Part shown: in pieces, positions 8,478 to 18,571 of the stretch
Layout of the letters: every line of letters starts with the position of its first letter
Numbering within the stretch: position 1 is the stretch's first letter
Source: Oleispirillum naphthae
Lineage (GTDB): Bacteria > Pseudomonadota > Alphaproteobacteria > Rhodospirillales > Rhodospirillaceae
Direction: 5' to 3'
DNA: 42,049 bases
NCBI GenBank assembly: GCA_027864655.1
Contig: JAQAZG010000017.1
Location: 1-42,049, forward strand
Notes under the pieces: generated by a model
The model's database searches: none
Seen by the model: the letters and a program-made list of their open reading frames with translations, nothing else
What the model was told of the DNA's origin: nothing
Translations under genes and position numbers: made by a program

Positions 8478-8756
8478 GTGGGGCAGATAGCGAGCGCCCA
8501 GGCAGGAACCCTGGAATCCAACGACATCTTCATCAGGATGACCGCCGCGCCGGATGGGAAGGGCGGCTCCATCGCCGTCGAGAGCATTGTCATGCAGCAG
8601 TTCGGCGACGACATCCTGCAGACCATCAAGGACTGTTTGGCGGCGGCCGGGCTCGACGGCGTGGACATCCACGCGAACGACCGCGGCGCGCTGAAATGCA
8701 CGATCGTGGCGAGGATGGAAGCGGTGGCGGCACGCTACAAGGAGGCGCGGCGATGA
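8478..8756 (+). CDS. citD: Citrate lyase acyl-carrier protein (gamma subunit)
   Basis: A small acyl-carrier subunit of about 92 residues that bears the phosphoribosyl-dephospho-CoA arm on which acetyl is exchanged for citryl. The AGTLESND motif near the N-terminus holds the attachment serine. Two starts compete: ATG 8472, which directly abuts GGAGGAGG, and GTG 8478, six bases after GGAGG. GTG is preferred because it gives proper ribosome spacing and places the modified serine at residue 14, as in characterised CitD. QFGDDILQTI and DRGALKCTIVARMEA are conserved CitD blocks. The stop overlaps the citE start (ATGA). Confidence 0.92.
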   Translation: MGQIASAQAGTLESNDIFIRMTAAPDGKGGSIAVESIVMQQFGDDILQTIKDCLAAAGLDGVDIHANDRGALKCTIVARMEAVAARYKEARR

Positions 8757-9598
8757 AAGCCTTCCGGACGATGCTGTTCATGCCCGGGAACAACCCCGGC
8801 ATGCTGGCCAGCGCCGACAGCCTGGGCGCGGATTCGGTGATCCTGGATATCGAGGATGCGGTCGCGAAGTCGGAAAAGGACGCGGCCCGCATCCTGGTGC
8901 GCCACAGCCTCACCGATCTCAGGCCGCAGGGCGTGATGTGCGTGGTGCGCATCAACGGCCTGGAGACGCCGTTCTGGCGCGACGACGTGGCCGCGGCGGT
9001 GGCCGGACGGGCGGATGTCGTCCTCCTGCCCAAGTGCGAGCGCCCGGATGACCTGCGCGAGATTTCCGCCTGTATCGACGCCGCCTCCGGCGGCGGGGAT
9101 GGCATCCGCCTGATGGCCCTGGTGGAAAGCTCCCGCGGCATCGAGAACGTCTCGGCGATCGCCGCGTCCGGCGGCCGCCTGGCCGGCATGCTGCTCGGCG
9201 CGGAGGACCTGACGGCGGAGATGGGCGCGCGGCGGACGCCGGAGGGCGCCGAAATCGCCTACGCCCGGGGGCGCATGCTGATGGCCTGCAAGGCTTGCGG
9301 CATCGCGGCGGTGGATACGCCGTTCCCCTTCGTCACCGACATGGAAGGGCTGGCGAAGGATGCCGCCTGCGCCGCGCAGTTCGGGTTTTCCGGCAAGGCG
9401 CTGATCTCGCCGCACCATGTCCATGCGGTCAAGGAGGCGTTCATGCCGACGGAAGCCCAGATCGCCTGGGCGGCCCGGGTGATGGACACGGCGAAAGCGG
9501 CGGAGCGGGACGGCAAGGGGGCGGTTTCCCTCGACGGCATGATGATCGATCTGCCGATCATCAAGCGCGCAGAACGCATCCTGCAGATGGCCGAATAG
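8753..9598 (+). CDS. citE: Citrate lyase beta subunit (citryl-ACP lyase)
   Basis: A 281-residue TIM-barrel protein of the HpcH/HpaI-CitE family. It splits citryl-ACP to oxaloacetate and acetyl-ACP within the CitDEF complex, with Mg2+. Visible family blocks are RTMLFMPGNNPGML at the start, DSVILDIEDAVAKSEKDAAR with metal-binding acidic residues, VVRINGLETPF, LMALVESSRGIENV and LLGAEDLTAEMG. The start overlaps the citD stop by four bases, with GGAGG upstream, indicating translational coupling. It is followed after 10 bases by citF. Confidence 0.95.
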   Translation: MKAFRTMLFMPGNNPGMLASADSLGADSVILDIEDAVAKSEKDAARILVRHSLTDLRPQGVMCVVRINGLETPFWRDDVAAAVAGRADVVLLPKCERPDDLREISACIDAASGGGDGIRLMALVESSRGIENVSAIAASGGRLAGMLLGAEDLTAEMGARRTPEGAEIAYARGRMLMACKACGIAAVDTPFPFVTDMEGLAKDAACAAQFGFSGKALISPHHVHAVKEAFMPTEAQIAWAARVMDTAKAAERDGKGAVSLDGMMIDLPIIKRAERILQMAE

Positions 9599-9608
9599 GA
9601 GGTACACC

Positions 9609-11012
9609 GTGACTCAGAAATTCCTGCCCGATCTCGTTTCCGCGCTGCGGGAAGCCGGGCTTCGCGACGGTATGACCCTGTCCTTCCATCATCATCTGCG
9701 GAACGGGGACTTCGTCGCCAACATGGTGCTGGAGGCCGCGGCGAAAATCGGGGTCAAGGGCCTGACGATCGCCATGTCCTCTCTGTTCCCCATCCACAAG
9801 GCGATGATTCCGCACATCGAAAGCGGGCTGATCGCCGCCCTCGACACCGACTACATGAGCGGCCCCCTGGCCCAGGCGGTGAGCCGGGGGATCCTGGAAA
9901 AGCCGGTGGTGTTCCGTTCCCACGGCGGCCGCCCCAGGGCGATCGGCGAGGGCTCGCTGAAGATCGACATCGCCATCGTCGCCGCGCCCTGCGTGGACAG
10001 ATACGGCAACATCAACGGCACGCAGGGGCCTTCGGCCTGCGGTTCCCTCGGCTACATCCTGCCGGATGTGGACCACGCGCAGAAGGTCCTGGCGGTCACC
10101 GACTTCGTCTCCGAGGCGGCGCTGACCCGGGTGTCGATCCCCCACAACCGGGTGGACCACGTGGTGGTGGTGGACAGGATCGGCGATCCCGCGGGAATCG
10201 TCTCCGGCTCCATCAGCCTCACCCGCGACCCCCTCGCCCTGGCCATCGCCCGCAACGCGCAGGCGGTGATCCGTGCCTCCGGGCTGCTGCGCAACGGCTT
10301 CAACTACCAGACCGGAGCCGGAGGCGCGTCGCTTGCCGCCTCCCTCTTCCTGCGCGAGGACATGCGGCGGCTCGGCCTCAAGGGCGGTTTCCTGCTCGGC
10401 GGCATCACCAAATACATGGTCGAGATGCTCGAGGAAGGCCTGTTCGAGAACATCTTCGACGTGCAGTGCTTCGATCTCTCCAGCGTGCACTCGATGCGGG
10501 ACAACCCGCGGCACCAGGAAATCTCGGCGGACACCTACGCCAACCCGAAGCAGAAAAGCTGCTGCGTCGATTTCCTCGATGCGGTGCTCCTCGGCGCTTC
10601 CGAGGTGGACACCGGCTTCAACGTCAACGTGCTCACCGACTCCAACGGCATGATCATCGGCGGGTCGGGCGGACACAACGACGCCGCCGCCGGGGCCAAG
10701 CTGACGATCATCGTCGCGCCGCTGATCCGGGCGCGCCTGCCCATCGTCGTGGAACGCTGCACCACCATCACCACGCCCGGCCGCACGGTGGACGCGCTGG
10801 TGACCGAGCGGGGGGTCGCGGTGAATCCGCGGCGGGCCGACCTGATCGACCGTCTCAAGGAGGCGAAGATTCCGGTCTGTTCCATCGAGGAACTGCGGGA
10901 AACCGCCCTGCGCATCACCGGCGTGCCCAAGGCCCCGGCGCGGACCGGCAAGGTCGTCGGCGTGGTCGAATACCGGGACGGCACGATCGTGGACAAGGTC
11001 TATGGGGTGTAG
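9609..11012 (+). CDS. citF: Citrate lyase alpha subunit (citrate:acetyl-ACP transferase)
   Basis: A 467-residue CoA-transferase-like subunit that swaps acetyl for citryl on CitD. Conserved stretches include DGMTLSFHHHLRNGDF, RSHGGRPRAIGEGSLKIDIA, CGSLGYILPDVDHA, GFNYQTGAGGASLAA, ASEVDTGFNVNVLTDSNG and TTITTPGRTVDALVTERG-AVNPRR. It starts with GTG after AGGAGG, ten bases downstream of citE. It lacks about 40 N-terminal residues found in enterobacterial CitF, and the first residues align from roughly position 43 of that protein. Because it is packed tightly behind citE, this looks like a natural short form and not damage. It overlaps citX by 11 bases. Confidence 0.95.
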   Translation: MTQKFLPDLVSALREAGLRDGMTLSFHHHLRNGDFVANMVLEAAAKIGVKGLTIAMSSLFPIHKAMIPHIESGLIAALDTDYMSGPLAQAVSRGILEKPVVFRSHGGRPRAIGEGSLKIDIAIVAAPCVDRYGNINGTQGPSACGSLGYILPDVDHAQKVLAVTDFVSEAALTRVSIPHNRVDHVVVVDRIGDPAGIVSGSISLTRDPLALAIARNAQAVIRASGLLRNGFNYQTGAGGASLAASLFLREDMRRLGLKGGFLLGGITKYMVEMLEEGLFENIFDVQCFDLSSVHSMRDNPRHQEISADTYANPKQKSCCVDFLDAVLLGASEVDTGFNVNVLTDSNGMIIGGSGGHNDAAAGAKLTIIVAPLIRARLPIVVERCTTITTPGRTVDALVTERGVAVNPRRADLIDRLKEAKIPVCSIEELRETALRITGVPKAPARTGKVVGVVEYRDGTIVDKVYGV

Positions 11013-11607
11013 CCGCGCCGACCGGACGGATCGGGCGCAGCGCCCGGCGGCGATGCCGCCGGGCGGGGCGGCGGTTCTGGACGCGCGCGAAGCGCGGTGG
11101 CTGCGCAAGACGGCGCTGGCGGAGCGCTTCGGGGCAAGCGTGCTCGCCTTGGCGCTCAACATTCCCGGGCCGGACAAGAACCTTCCGGGGGTGCGGGAAC
11201 TCCTGGCGGACCTGAGCGCCTGCCTGGACCGCCTGCTGGCGGCCCGGGAGAACCCCGGGTCCATCCTCCACGACGAAACCGCGCACGGCGCGGACGGTCC
11301 CTATCGCCTGCTGGTTTCGGACATGGCCCCGCTCGAACTCAAGCGGCTGGCGGCCCGGCTGGAGGAGGAGCACCCCTTCGGCCGTCTGGCGGATGCGGAC
11401 GTGCTCTCTCCGGACGGCGGCCCCGTCTCGCGCCGCGACATCGGCCTTGCCCCCCGGAAGTGCTTCCTGTGCGGCGAGGACGCAGCGCTTTGCCGCGCCC
11501 GCGCCGGCCATTCCACCGACGAACTGAGACGCCATGTCGAGGCGACGCTGGATGCGGCGAAGGCGGCCTCCGCCGCCGCGTGCCGGGACCGGAGGCGGCG
11601 TTCGTAG
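11002..11607 (+). CDS. citX: Apo-citrate lyase phosphoribosyl-dephospho-CoA transferase
   Basis: A 201-residue CitX-like transferase that attaches the triphosphoribosyl-dephospho-CoA precursor to the CitD serine. The family blocks LALNIPGPDKN (about 51-61), HPFGRLADADVLSPDG and LAPRKCFLCGEDAALC are present. The ATG lies inside the end of citF. The first 20 or so residues are not conserved-looking, so a later start is possible. citG, which makes the precursor and often sits next to or fused with citX, is absent here and must be elsewhere if the lyase is functional. Confidence 0.88.
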   Translation: MGCSRADRTDRAQRPAAMPPGGAAVLDAREARWLRKTALAERFGASVLALALNIPGPDKNLPGVRELLADLSACLDRLLAARENPGSILHDETAHGADGPYRLLVSDMAPLELKRLAARLEEEHPFGRLADADVLSPDGGPVSRRDIGLAPRKCFLCGEDAALCRARAGHSTDELRRHVEATLDAAKAASAAACRDRRRRS

Positions 11608-11687
11608 CGCCGCGCCATCCCTTTCCTCGTGTCTTGCTCTCGCTTTCTCCATAATGGTGCGGTGCAATCAGCAGTCGGAGGCACGGC

Positions 11688-13316
11688 ATGCGGTTCAACT
11701 GGCTCTCCTCCCTGTTTCGCAAGACGCGCCTGCGGACCAAGCTCATCCTTCTGGTCTGCGTGATGTTCGTGCCGTCGGTCATCCTCCTGCACATTCATGT
11801 GCGCTATCTGATCGATTCGGAATACCGCCAGGTGGCGGGCGCCCAGGCGATGAACGTGGCGGAAATCACCGTGCACATGCCCCTGGTAAAACGCTTCATG
11901 CAGGGCGAACGGGATCTCTTCCCCGCCGTCGCAAGCGAACTGAGCCTGCTCTCCAAGGCCAGCCAGGTGCGGTTCATCGTGTTGATCGATATGCACGGCA
12001 TCCGGGCGTACCACCCCACGCCGAGGAACATCGGCAAGCATGTCGTCGGCGGCGATGCGGGCGACGTTCTGGAAGGGAAGAGCTACATTTCGTTCGCCAC
12101 GGGCACGTTCGGCCGTTCCCTCCGCGCCCTGGCGCCGATCCACGCCGACGACGGTAGACAGGTCGGCGCAGTCGTCGTCGGCATCATGTCCGATTCCATC
12201 GAAAGGACGATCAGCCGGTTCGTGGCGCCGATCTGGCCCGCCCTGTTCTTCCTGATGCTGGGCGGCGTGATCCTGGCGGTTCTGTTCTCCCGGGGCATCA
12301 TCAACGTGCTCCACGGCCTGGAACCGGAGGAGATCGCGCGGAGCCTCGAAGAGCGCGTCGCCATGCTGAGCACCGTGCGCGAGGGGATCGTGGCGGTGGA
12401 CAAGGACGCCCGCGTCACCATCGTCAACGAGGCGGCCGCCCGCATCCTGAACAACGTCGGCGTGTGCGGGGAATTTCTCGGCAAGCCGGTGGAGGAGGTG
12501 GTGCCCAACTTGCGGCTGCGCGAGGTCCTTCAGACCGGCCGCGCCGAATTCGACAACGAGCAGAACCTCCACGGCACGGCCATCCTCACCAACCGGAGGC
12601 CGATCATGGTCAAGGGCATCCTGGTGGGGGCGATCGCCACGTTCCGGGATATGACCGAGGTCCGCCAGCTGGCGGAGAACCTGACCGGCGTGAACCGCTA
12701 CGTCGATGCGCTGCGCACCCAGTCCCACGAGTTTCTGAACCAGTTGCACGTCATCTACGGCCTGCTGCAGAAGAGGCAGCACGCCGCGCTCTCGGACTAC
12801 CTTTCGACCCTCATCGGCGTACGGCTCAAGGATCACGCCAGCATCACGTCCGGGATCAAGGATCCGGTGATCGCGGGATTTCTTTCGAGCAAGTTCGCCA
12901 AGGCGCGGGAGTTGGGGATTCACGTCGATCTCGAAATCGAGGGTATCCTGCACGAGATAGGGGACCCGAAACTGCGCAACGGCTTCGTCACCATCGTCGG
13001 CAATCTCTTCGACAACGGCCTCGACGCCATGGCCGACACGGCCGAGAAGACCATGGCGGTGGCCTTCACCCTGGACGACGACACCATGTGGATCATGATC
13101 AAGGACACGGGCGAGGGCATCGACGACGACCTGATGGATAAGATCTTCGCGCGCTACTTCTCCACCAAGGGGCACGGGCGCGGCCTCGGCCTCTACCTCG
13201 TCCTGCTCACGGTGGATTCCCTCGGCGGCACGCTGGAAATAGACTCGGCGCGGGGGAAGGGAACGACCGTCACGGTGCAGTTGCCGCTACAGGCGGATCA
13301 CGGAGCGAACGCATGA
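11688..13316 (+). CDS. citA: CitA/DcuS-type sensor histidine kinase
   Basis: A 542-residue membrane kinase, likely a citrate or dicarboxylate sensor. Domain order: TM1 (about 18-38), a periplasmic PAS/Cache-like sensor (40-178) with HPTPRNIGKHVVGGD as in CitA/DcuS, TM2 (about 182-201), a cytoplasmic PAS domain (about 222-325), the H-box SHEFLNQLHVIYGLLQ with phospho-His347, and an HATPase domain with GNLFDNGLDAM, DTGEGID and GRGLGLYLV. The SHEF-N-LH box is specific to the CitA/DcuS/DctS group. The start at 11688 has GGAGG upstream. It lies 80 bases after citX and overlaps its regulator by four bases. Confidence 0.92.
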   Translation: MRFNWLSSLFRKTRLRTKLILLVCVMFVPSVILLHIHVRYLIDSEYRQVAGAQAMNVAEITVHMPLVKRFMQGERDLFPAVASELSLLSKASQVRFIVLIDMHGIRAYHPTPRNIGKHVVGGDAGDVLEGKSYISFATGTFGRSLRALAPIHADDGRQVGAVVVGIMSDSIERTISRFVAPIWPALFFLMLGGVILAVLFSRGIINVLHGLEPEEIARSLEERVAMLSTVREGIVAVDKDARVTIVNEAAARILNNVGVCGEFLGKPVEEVVPNLRLREVLQTGRAEFDNEQNLHGTAILTNRRPIMVKGILVGAIATFRDMTEVRQLAENLTGVNRYVDALRTQSHEFLNQLHVIYGLLQKRQHAALSDYLSTLIGVRLKDHASITSGIKDPVIAGFLSSKFAKARELGIHVDLEIEGILHEIGDPKLRNGFVTIVGNLFDNGLDAMADTAEKTMAVAFTLDDDTMWIMIKDTGEGIDDDLMDKIFARYFSTKGHGRGLGLYLVLLTVDSLGGTLEIDSARGKGTTVTVQLPLQADHGANA

Positions 13317-13972
13317 TCGATGTCGTCATCGTCGAAGACGATCCCATGGTCGCAGCGATAAACGGCGAATATCTCGCCCGCCTCAATGCGTTCTCTCTGC
13401 GCGGCAGTTTCACCACCGGCAAGGATTGCCTCGAATTTCTGAAGGAGCACAAGATCAACCTGCTCCTGCTGGACGTGTTCATGTCCGGGATGGACGGCCT
13501 GCAACTGCTCCAGCGCGTCCGCCATGAACACCCGCGGGTGGATGTCATCATGATCACCGCGGACCGCAGCAGCGAGGACATCAAGGCGGCGCTCCGCCTC
13601 GGAGTCATCGACTATCTGATGAAGCCCTTCACCTTCGAACGCTTCGAGGCGGCCCTGGTCTCCTACCGCGAGAGGCGCAGGCTGCTCGACTCGCACACCG
13701 AACTGGACCAGGGCCTCCTGGACAGGCGGGTGTTCATCCGGGCGAAGCCGTCGCTTCCCAAGGGGGTGGACATGAGCACGCTCGAAATCATTCAAACGTA
13801 CCTCGAGAGCCAGCCGGAAAGCTGTAGCATCAAGGGCATGGAGCAGGCCGTCGGGTTGTCCCGGGTGTCCATCAAGAAATACCTCGTCTACCTCGAGTAT
13901 ACGGGAAAAGTGGTCAGTCATTTGGAGTATTCCGCCGTCGGCAGACCCGTCCGCAAGTACAGGCTGCTGTAG
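13313..13972 (+). CDS. citB: CitB/DcuR-type response regulator
   Basis: A 219-residue regulator paired with the preceding kinase (ATGA overlap). The receiver domain (about 1-120) has acidic residues Glu8, Asp9 and Asp10, phospho-Asp54 (LLLDVFMSGMDG), Thr82 (MITAD) and Lys104 (LMKPF). The C-terminal DNA-binding region (about 150-215) carries SCSIKGMEQAVGLSRVSIKK, a helix-turn-helix of the CitB/DcuR kind. By analogy with Klebsiella CitAB it probably activates the citrate genes upstream. It could instead serve other dicarboxylate genes in the window. Confidence 0.9.
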   Translation: MIDVVIVEDDPMVAAINGEYLARLNAFSLRGSFTTGKDCLEFLKEHKINLLLLDVFMSGMDGLQLLQRVRHEHPRVDVIMITADRSSEDIKAALRLGVIDYLMKPFTFERFEAALVSYRERRRLLDSHTELDQGLLDRRVFIRAKPSLPKGVDMSTLEIIQTYLESQPESCSIKGMEQAVGLSRVSIKKYLVYLEYTGKVVSHLEYSAVGRPVRKYRLL

Positions 13973-14004
13973 CCGCGGAGGACGAACCTCACGGCGTTCG
14001 GAGC

Positions 14005-14195
14005 ATACGCTTGTTCCGATATGGCGGCGGATGAAGGCGGCCGCGGGCAGCGGCGAAAGAACCGCCCGGTGCGCGGGGCGGCAACGCCGCCGAGAGACGC
14101 CGGAGCAGGACGCAGGCAGCCCGAGGAAAAAGCCCGGGAATAAAAACCGGCCAAAAGCCGGTGCCTGCAAAGCCCCCGCAACCGACCGGAGCGGA
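14005..14195. repeat. Second dispersed structured repeat, copy 2
   Basis: Homologous to 5838-5970. Shared words are GATATGG(C), GCCGCCGAGAGACGCCG, G(C/A)AGGC, CCGAGG, AAGCCCGGG, AAAAACC and a hairpin, here CCGGC-CAAAA-GCCGG near 14146-14160, followed by GCAAAGCC. It fills the gap between citB and the distal end of the CRISPR array. No gene is credible in 13973-14237. Confidence 0.55.
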
Positions 14196-14237
14196 GACCG
14201 CCTCCAAGTGAACGACAACATTCCGTAAGGGCTGATT

Positions 14238-17200
14238 GTTTCAACCCACGCCCCTGCGGGAGGGGCGACCCGCGGCGCTCTCCATACGGGCGCGCGCTAT
14301 GGGGTTTCAATCCACGCCCCTGCGGGAGGGGCGACCCGGAGCGGAGGCGCGCCGCGCGCGCCGCGAGGCCGTTTCAATCCACGCCCCTGCGGGAGGGGCG
14401 ACTTGACGATTTCCGGGTTCATTTCGTTGTACTTATCGTTTCAATCCACGCCCCTGCGGGAGGGGCGACATGGGCAAGGTCATCGACCTTGGCGAGGTTG
14501 AGAAGTTTCAATCCACGCCCCTGCGGGAGGGGCGACCTGTCCAAGGCGCTGGACCACCTCGCCAGCGCCGCGTTTCAATCCACGCCCCTGCGGGAGGGGC
14601 GACTCGCAGGGGGTTCGGCGTGGGCTGGAGCAGAGAGGTTTCAATCCACGCCCCTGCGGGAGGGGCGACTACCCGGCGCCCCGGCTGGGACGCTTGGGGC
14701 AACGTTTCAATCCACGCCCCTGCGGGAGGGGCGACGCACCTGTCGCTGGAGGAGCACGGCGCGTACATGTTTCAATCCACGCCCCTGCGGGAGGGGCGAC
14801 CCGCCAGTCGCCGCCGCGCACGTCTCCCTCGATGTTTCAATCCACGCCCCTGCGGGAGGGGCGACTGATGGGCTTGTGGTTGCCCTGCATTTCCAGCTTG
14901 TTTCAATCCACGCCCCTGCGGGAGGGGCGACTCGGCATAGGTCTTGAGCTGCTTCACCGCGTCCTTGTTTCAATCCACGCCCCTGCGGGAGGGGCGACCT
15001 CAGGGGCGCGGTGCAGGCCGGTGTGTGGAAGGTTTCAATCCACGCCCCTGCGGGAGGGGCGACCCGGCCCCTATGGCAGCCGCAGCCGCTACAAGCTGTT
15101 TCAATCCACGCCCCTGCGGGAGGGGCGACGCGTACGACCATGGCCACGACCGGCCCGGCAAGAGGTTTCAATCCACGCCCCTGCGGGAGGGGCGACGCGC
15201 ACACGCCGATGCCGCGCGCGCCGTAGTACTGGTTTCAATCCACGCCCCTGCGGGAGGGGCGACCGCTCGCGAACCGTTTGAACGCCGCCTCTCCGCGGTT
15301 TCAATCCACGCCCCTGCGGGAGGGGCGACCCGAATTCCCCTCCGCGCTGCCCGCCGCGTTGCGTCGTTTCAATCCACGCCCCTGCGGGAGGGGCGACGGA
15401 AGGTACGCCGTAGCGTGGCATCTGCATGTTGTTTCAATCCACGCCCCTGCGGGAGGGGCGACATCCGCTGGCGGATGGCCTGCTCATGCCGTACCAGTTT
15501 CAATCCACGCCCCTGCGGGAGGGGCGACTTGCCGACAACAAGCAGACCGGGGGCGAACCCCAGGTTTCAATCCACGCCCCTGCGGGAGGGGCGACGCACC
15601 AGGATCTCCACGCCGTCCGCGTCGGCAAGTTTCAATCCACGCCCCTGCGGGAGGGGCGACGTTTTCCCCTATGGTTGCGGTCGGGTCGTTACGCGTTTCA
15701 ATCCACGCCCCTGCGGGAGGGGCGACGTGACGATGCCGACCGGTTCCTCGTCGCGCACCTTGTTTCAATCCACGCCCCTGCGGGAGGGGCGACGCCAGGA
15801 GAGCAGCTTGCCCGAGTACAAGTCCTGGTTTCAATCCACGCCCCTGCGGGAGGGGCGACGCCAAGGCGGAGGCCACCGACAAAGCCCGCGACGAGGTTTC
15901 AATCCACGCCCCTGCGGGAGGGGCGACGAGGTGCTTTAAATGGCGCTCGCCTATCTCGACGTTTCAATCCACGCCCCTGCGGGAGGGGCGACAACCCTGC
16001 GGCCTGCGCGGCGTCGTGCACGCGGAGTTTCAATCCACGCCCCTGCGGGAGGGGCGACTGGGCTGCCTTGTACAGGGCGGCATCGGAGCCGGGTTTCAAT
16101 CCACGCCCCTGCGGGAGGGGCGACAAGTCACCACCAGTTCAAACACCCGGAGAAGCCAGGTTTCAATCCACGCCCCTGCGGGAGGGGCGACCTTCCCGTT
16201 CTGAGGAAAACCCACCATGAGCAAGTTTCAATCCACGCCCCTGCGGGAGGGGCGACGTCCGGGTCCATGCGATACGACGCCGCGGTGAGGAGTTTCAATC
16301 CACGCCCCTGCGGGAGGGGCGACAAATCCTCCACTTCATCGGAGTCATGTGACCATGTTTCAATCCACGCCCCTGCGGGAGGGGCGACGGCCATGTGTGG
16401 CAAGCTGCCGTGCGCGCAGTCGGTTTCAATCCACGCCCCTGCGGGAGGGGCGACCCGCCTCACCCACCTCAATGCGGCGTTGCTTGAGTTTCAATCCACG
16501 CCCCTGCGGGAGGGGCGACGCCCGGTGGGGCGGCGGTACGCCGTGCGGATGACGGTTTCAATCCACGCCCCTGCGGGAGGGGCGACTCGCCGCATCGATG
16601 CTGCCATCGAGGGAGATGGAGTTTCAATCCACGCCCCTGCGGGAGGGGCGACGGCGGCGCGGACGAACGACGGGACGCCGGAATAAGTTTCAATCCACGC
16701 CCCTGCGGGAGGGGCGACCCGCGCGGCTTTTGAAGTAAATCCACGTCTGAGCCGTTTCAATCCACGCCCCTGCGGGAGGGGCGACGGCGCGTGGATCGCA
16801 TGGCCGTCGTCGTCATGGGGGTTTCAATCCACGCCCCTGCGGGAGGGGCGACGTGGACACCCCACCTGCTGCCACATTCGTAAACGTTTCAATCCACGCC
16901 CCTGCGGGAGGGGCGACCTTCGTCGTCATCGCCGCCCCCCGTCGTCGTCCTTGTTTCAATCCACGCCCCTGCGGGAGGGGCGACACACCGGGGACGACCT
17001 GGCGCTGCCTCCTGACCAGGTTTCAATCCACGCCCCTGCGGGAGGGGCGACTATGTCGCCAGTTCCTCGGCATAGACCCCGAGAGCGTTTCAATCCACGC
17101 CCCTGCGGGAGGGGCGACTTTCGATCGACGGGTTGACCACCTGGCTCGAGGGGTTTCAATCCACGCCCCTGCGGGAGGGGCGACAGTAAGCCATGGCGGC

Positions 17201-18571
17201 GGTCATCGGCATCACGGGTTTCAATCCACGCCCCTGCGGGAGGGGCGACAGGGCGCGACGTTGCGGATCTCCATAGGCTACAAGGTTTCAATCCACGCCC
17301 CTGCGGGAGGGGCGACCTTCACGCTGGAGATGCGCCAGGTGCCGTTCGAGTTTCAATCCACGCCCCTGCGGGAGGGGCGACGCGCCCGCTGGACGGCGGT
17401 CAAAGCCAAGGGAGGGTTTCAATCCACGCCCCTGCGGGAGGGGCGACACCTCAACGCGGCGATCGCCGCGATGCAGGGGATGTTTCAATCCACGCCCCTG
17501 CGGGAGGGGCGACGCGCATTGGCGATGATGCCCCTCGACGCAACGAGGGTTTCAATCCACGCCCCTGCGGGAGGGGCGACCGTCGCCGGAGGTGGAGGTG
17601 CTGGCCTATCTGAAGTTTCAATCCACGCCCCTGCGGGAGGGGCGACGCGGAATCGCCCAGGGTGACCAGAAGGCGCAGGAGGTTTCAATCCACGCCCCTG
17701 CGGGAGGGGCGACTGGCCGTGTCGTTTATAATGGATATTCTGAACCCTGTTTCAATCCACGCCCCTGCGGGAGGGGCGACCCTACCGTGCGTCGCAGCAA
17801 GGCGAGTTTGGCAGTTTCAATCCACGCCCCTGCGGGAGGGGCGACTTGACCGGACGGTCGCGGGGTACACCTACAAGTCGTTTCAATCCACGCCCCTGCG
17901 GGAGGGGCGACTATCTGTCTGGCGTTTCTGCCCATCCCGCAGGAGTTTCAATCCACGCCCCTGCGGGAGGGGCGACCCTTGATCGTGATTTGTCGCCCAA
18001 TGTTAGCAGTTTCAATCCACGCCCCTGCGGGAGGGGCGACCCCGCCGCCGCGCCGCACAACACGACAGGAAAATGTTTCAATCCACGCCCCTGCGGGAGG
18101 GGCGACTTCCGCTGCGCGCGATGGTCACGGCGTTTGCCGAGGTTTCAATCCACGCCCCTGCGGGAGGGGCGACCTCGCAGCGTCGCCGTTCGCGCCGAAG
18201 GAGGAATGTTTCAATCCACGCCCCTGCGGGAGGGGCGACCGGATACCTCGACGTTGCCCATGGCGTCGATATCGTTTCAATCCACGCCCCTGCGGGAGGG
18301 GCGACCGGAGCCGGACACCTCGGTCAGCGCCGGGGCGGTGTTTCAATCCACGCCCCTGCGGGAGGGGCGACGACGACGCCCTGGTGCGCGCCGGGTTCCC
18401 CGGCTGGTTTCAATCCACGCCCCTGCGGGAGGGGCGACGTTCTGTCAAAACGGGCTGAGATCGTCGGGGCCGAGTTTCAATCCACGCCCCTGCGGGAGGG
18501 GCGACTCGCCACCCGTGAAGCCCCGGTTAAATCGGCGTTGTTTCAATCCACGCCCCTGCGGGAGGGGCGAC
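14238..18571 (-). CRISPR. Type I-C CRISPR array, 66 repeats / 65 spacers
   Basis: The 32-bp repeat begins (plus strand) GTTTCAATCCACGCCCCTGC and ends GGGAGGGGCGAC. Read on the minus strand it is the classic I-C repeat ending ATTGAAAC, with a stem of CCCCTCCC-type bases. I counted 66 repeats, the first at 14238-14269 and the last at 18540-18571. The spacers are 32-36 bases, mostly 34-35. All repeats look identical except the one at 14238, which has C for T at repeat position 8. That degenerate copy marks the leader-distal end. Leader and cas2 lie at the other end, so transcription runs leftward. I saw no duplicated spacers by eye. Confidence 0.99.
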
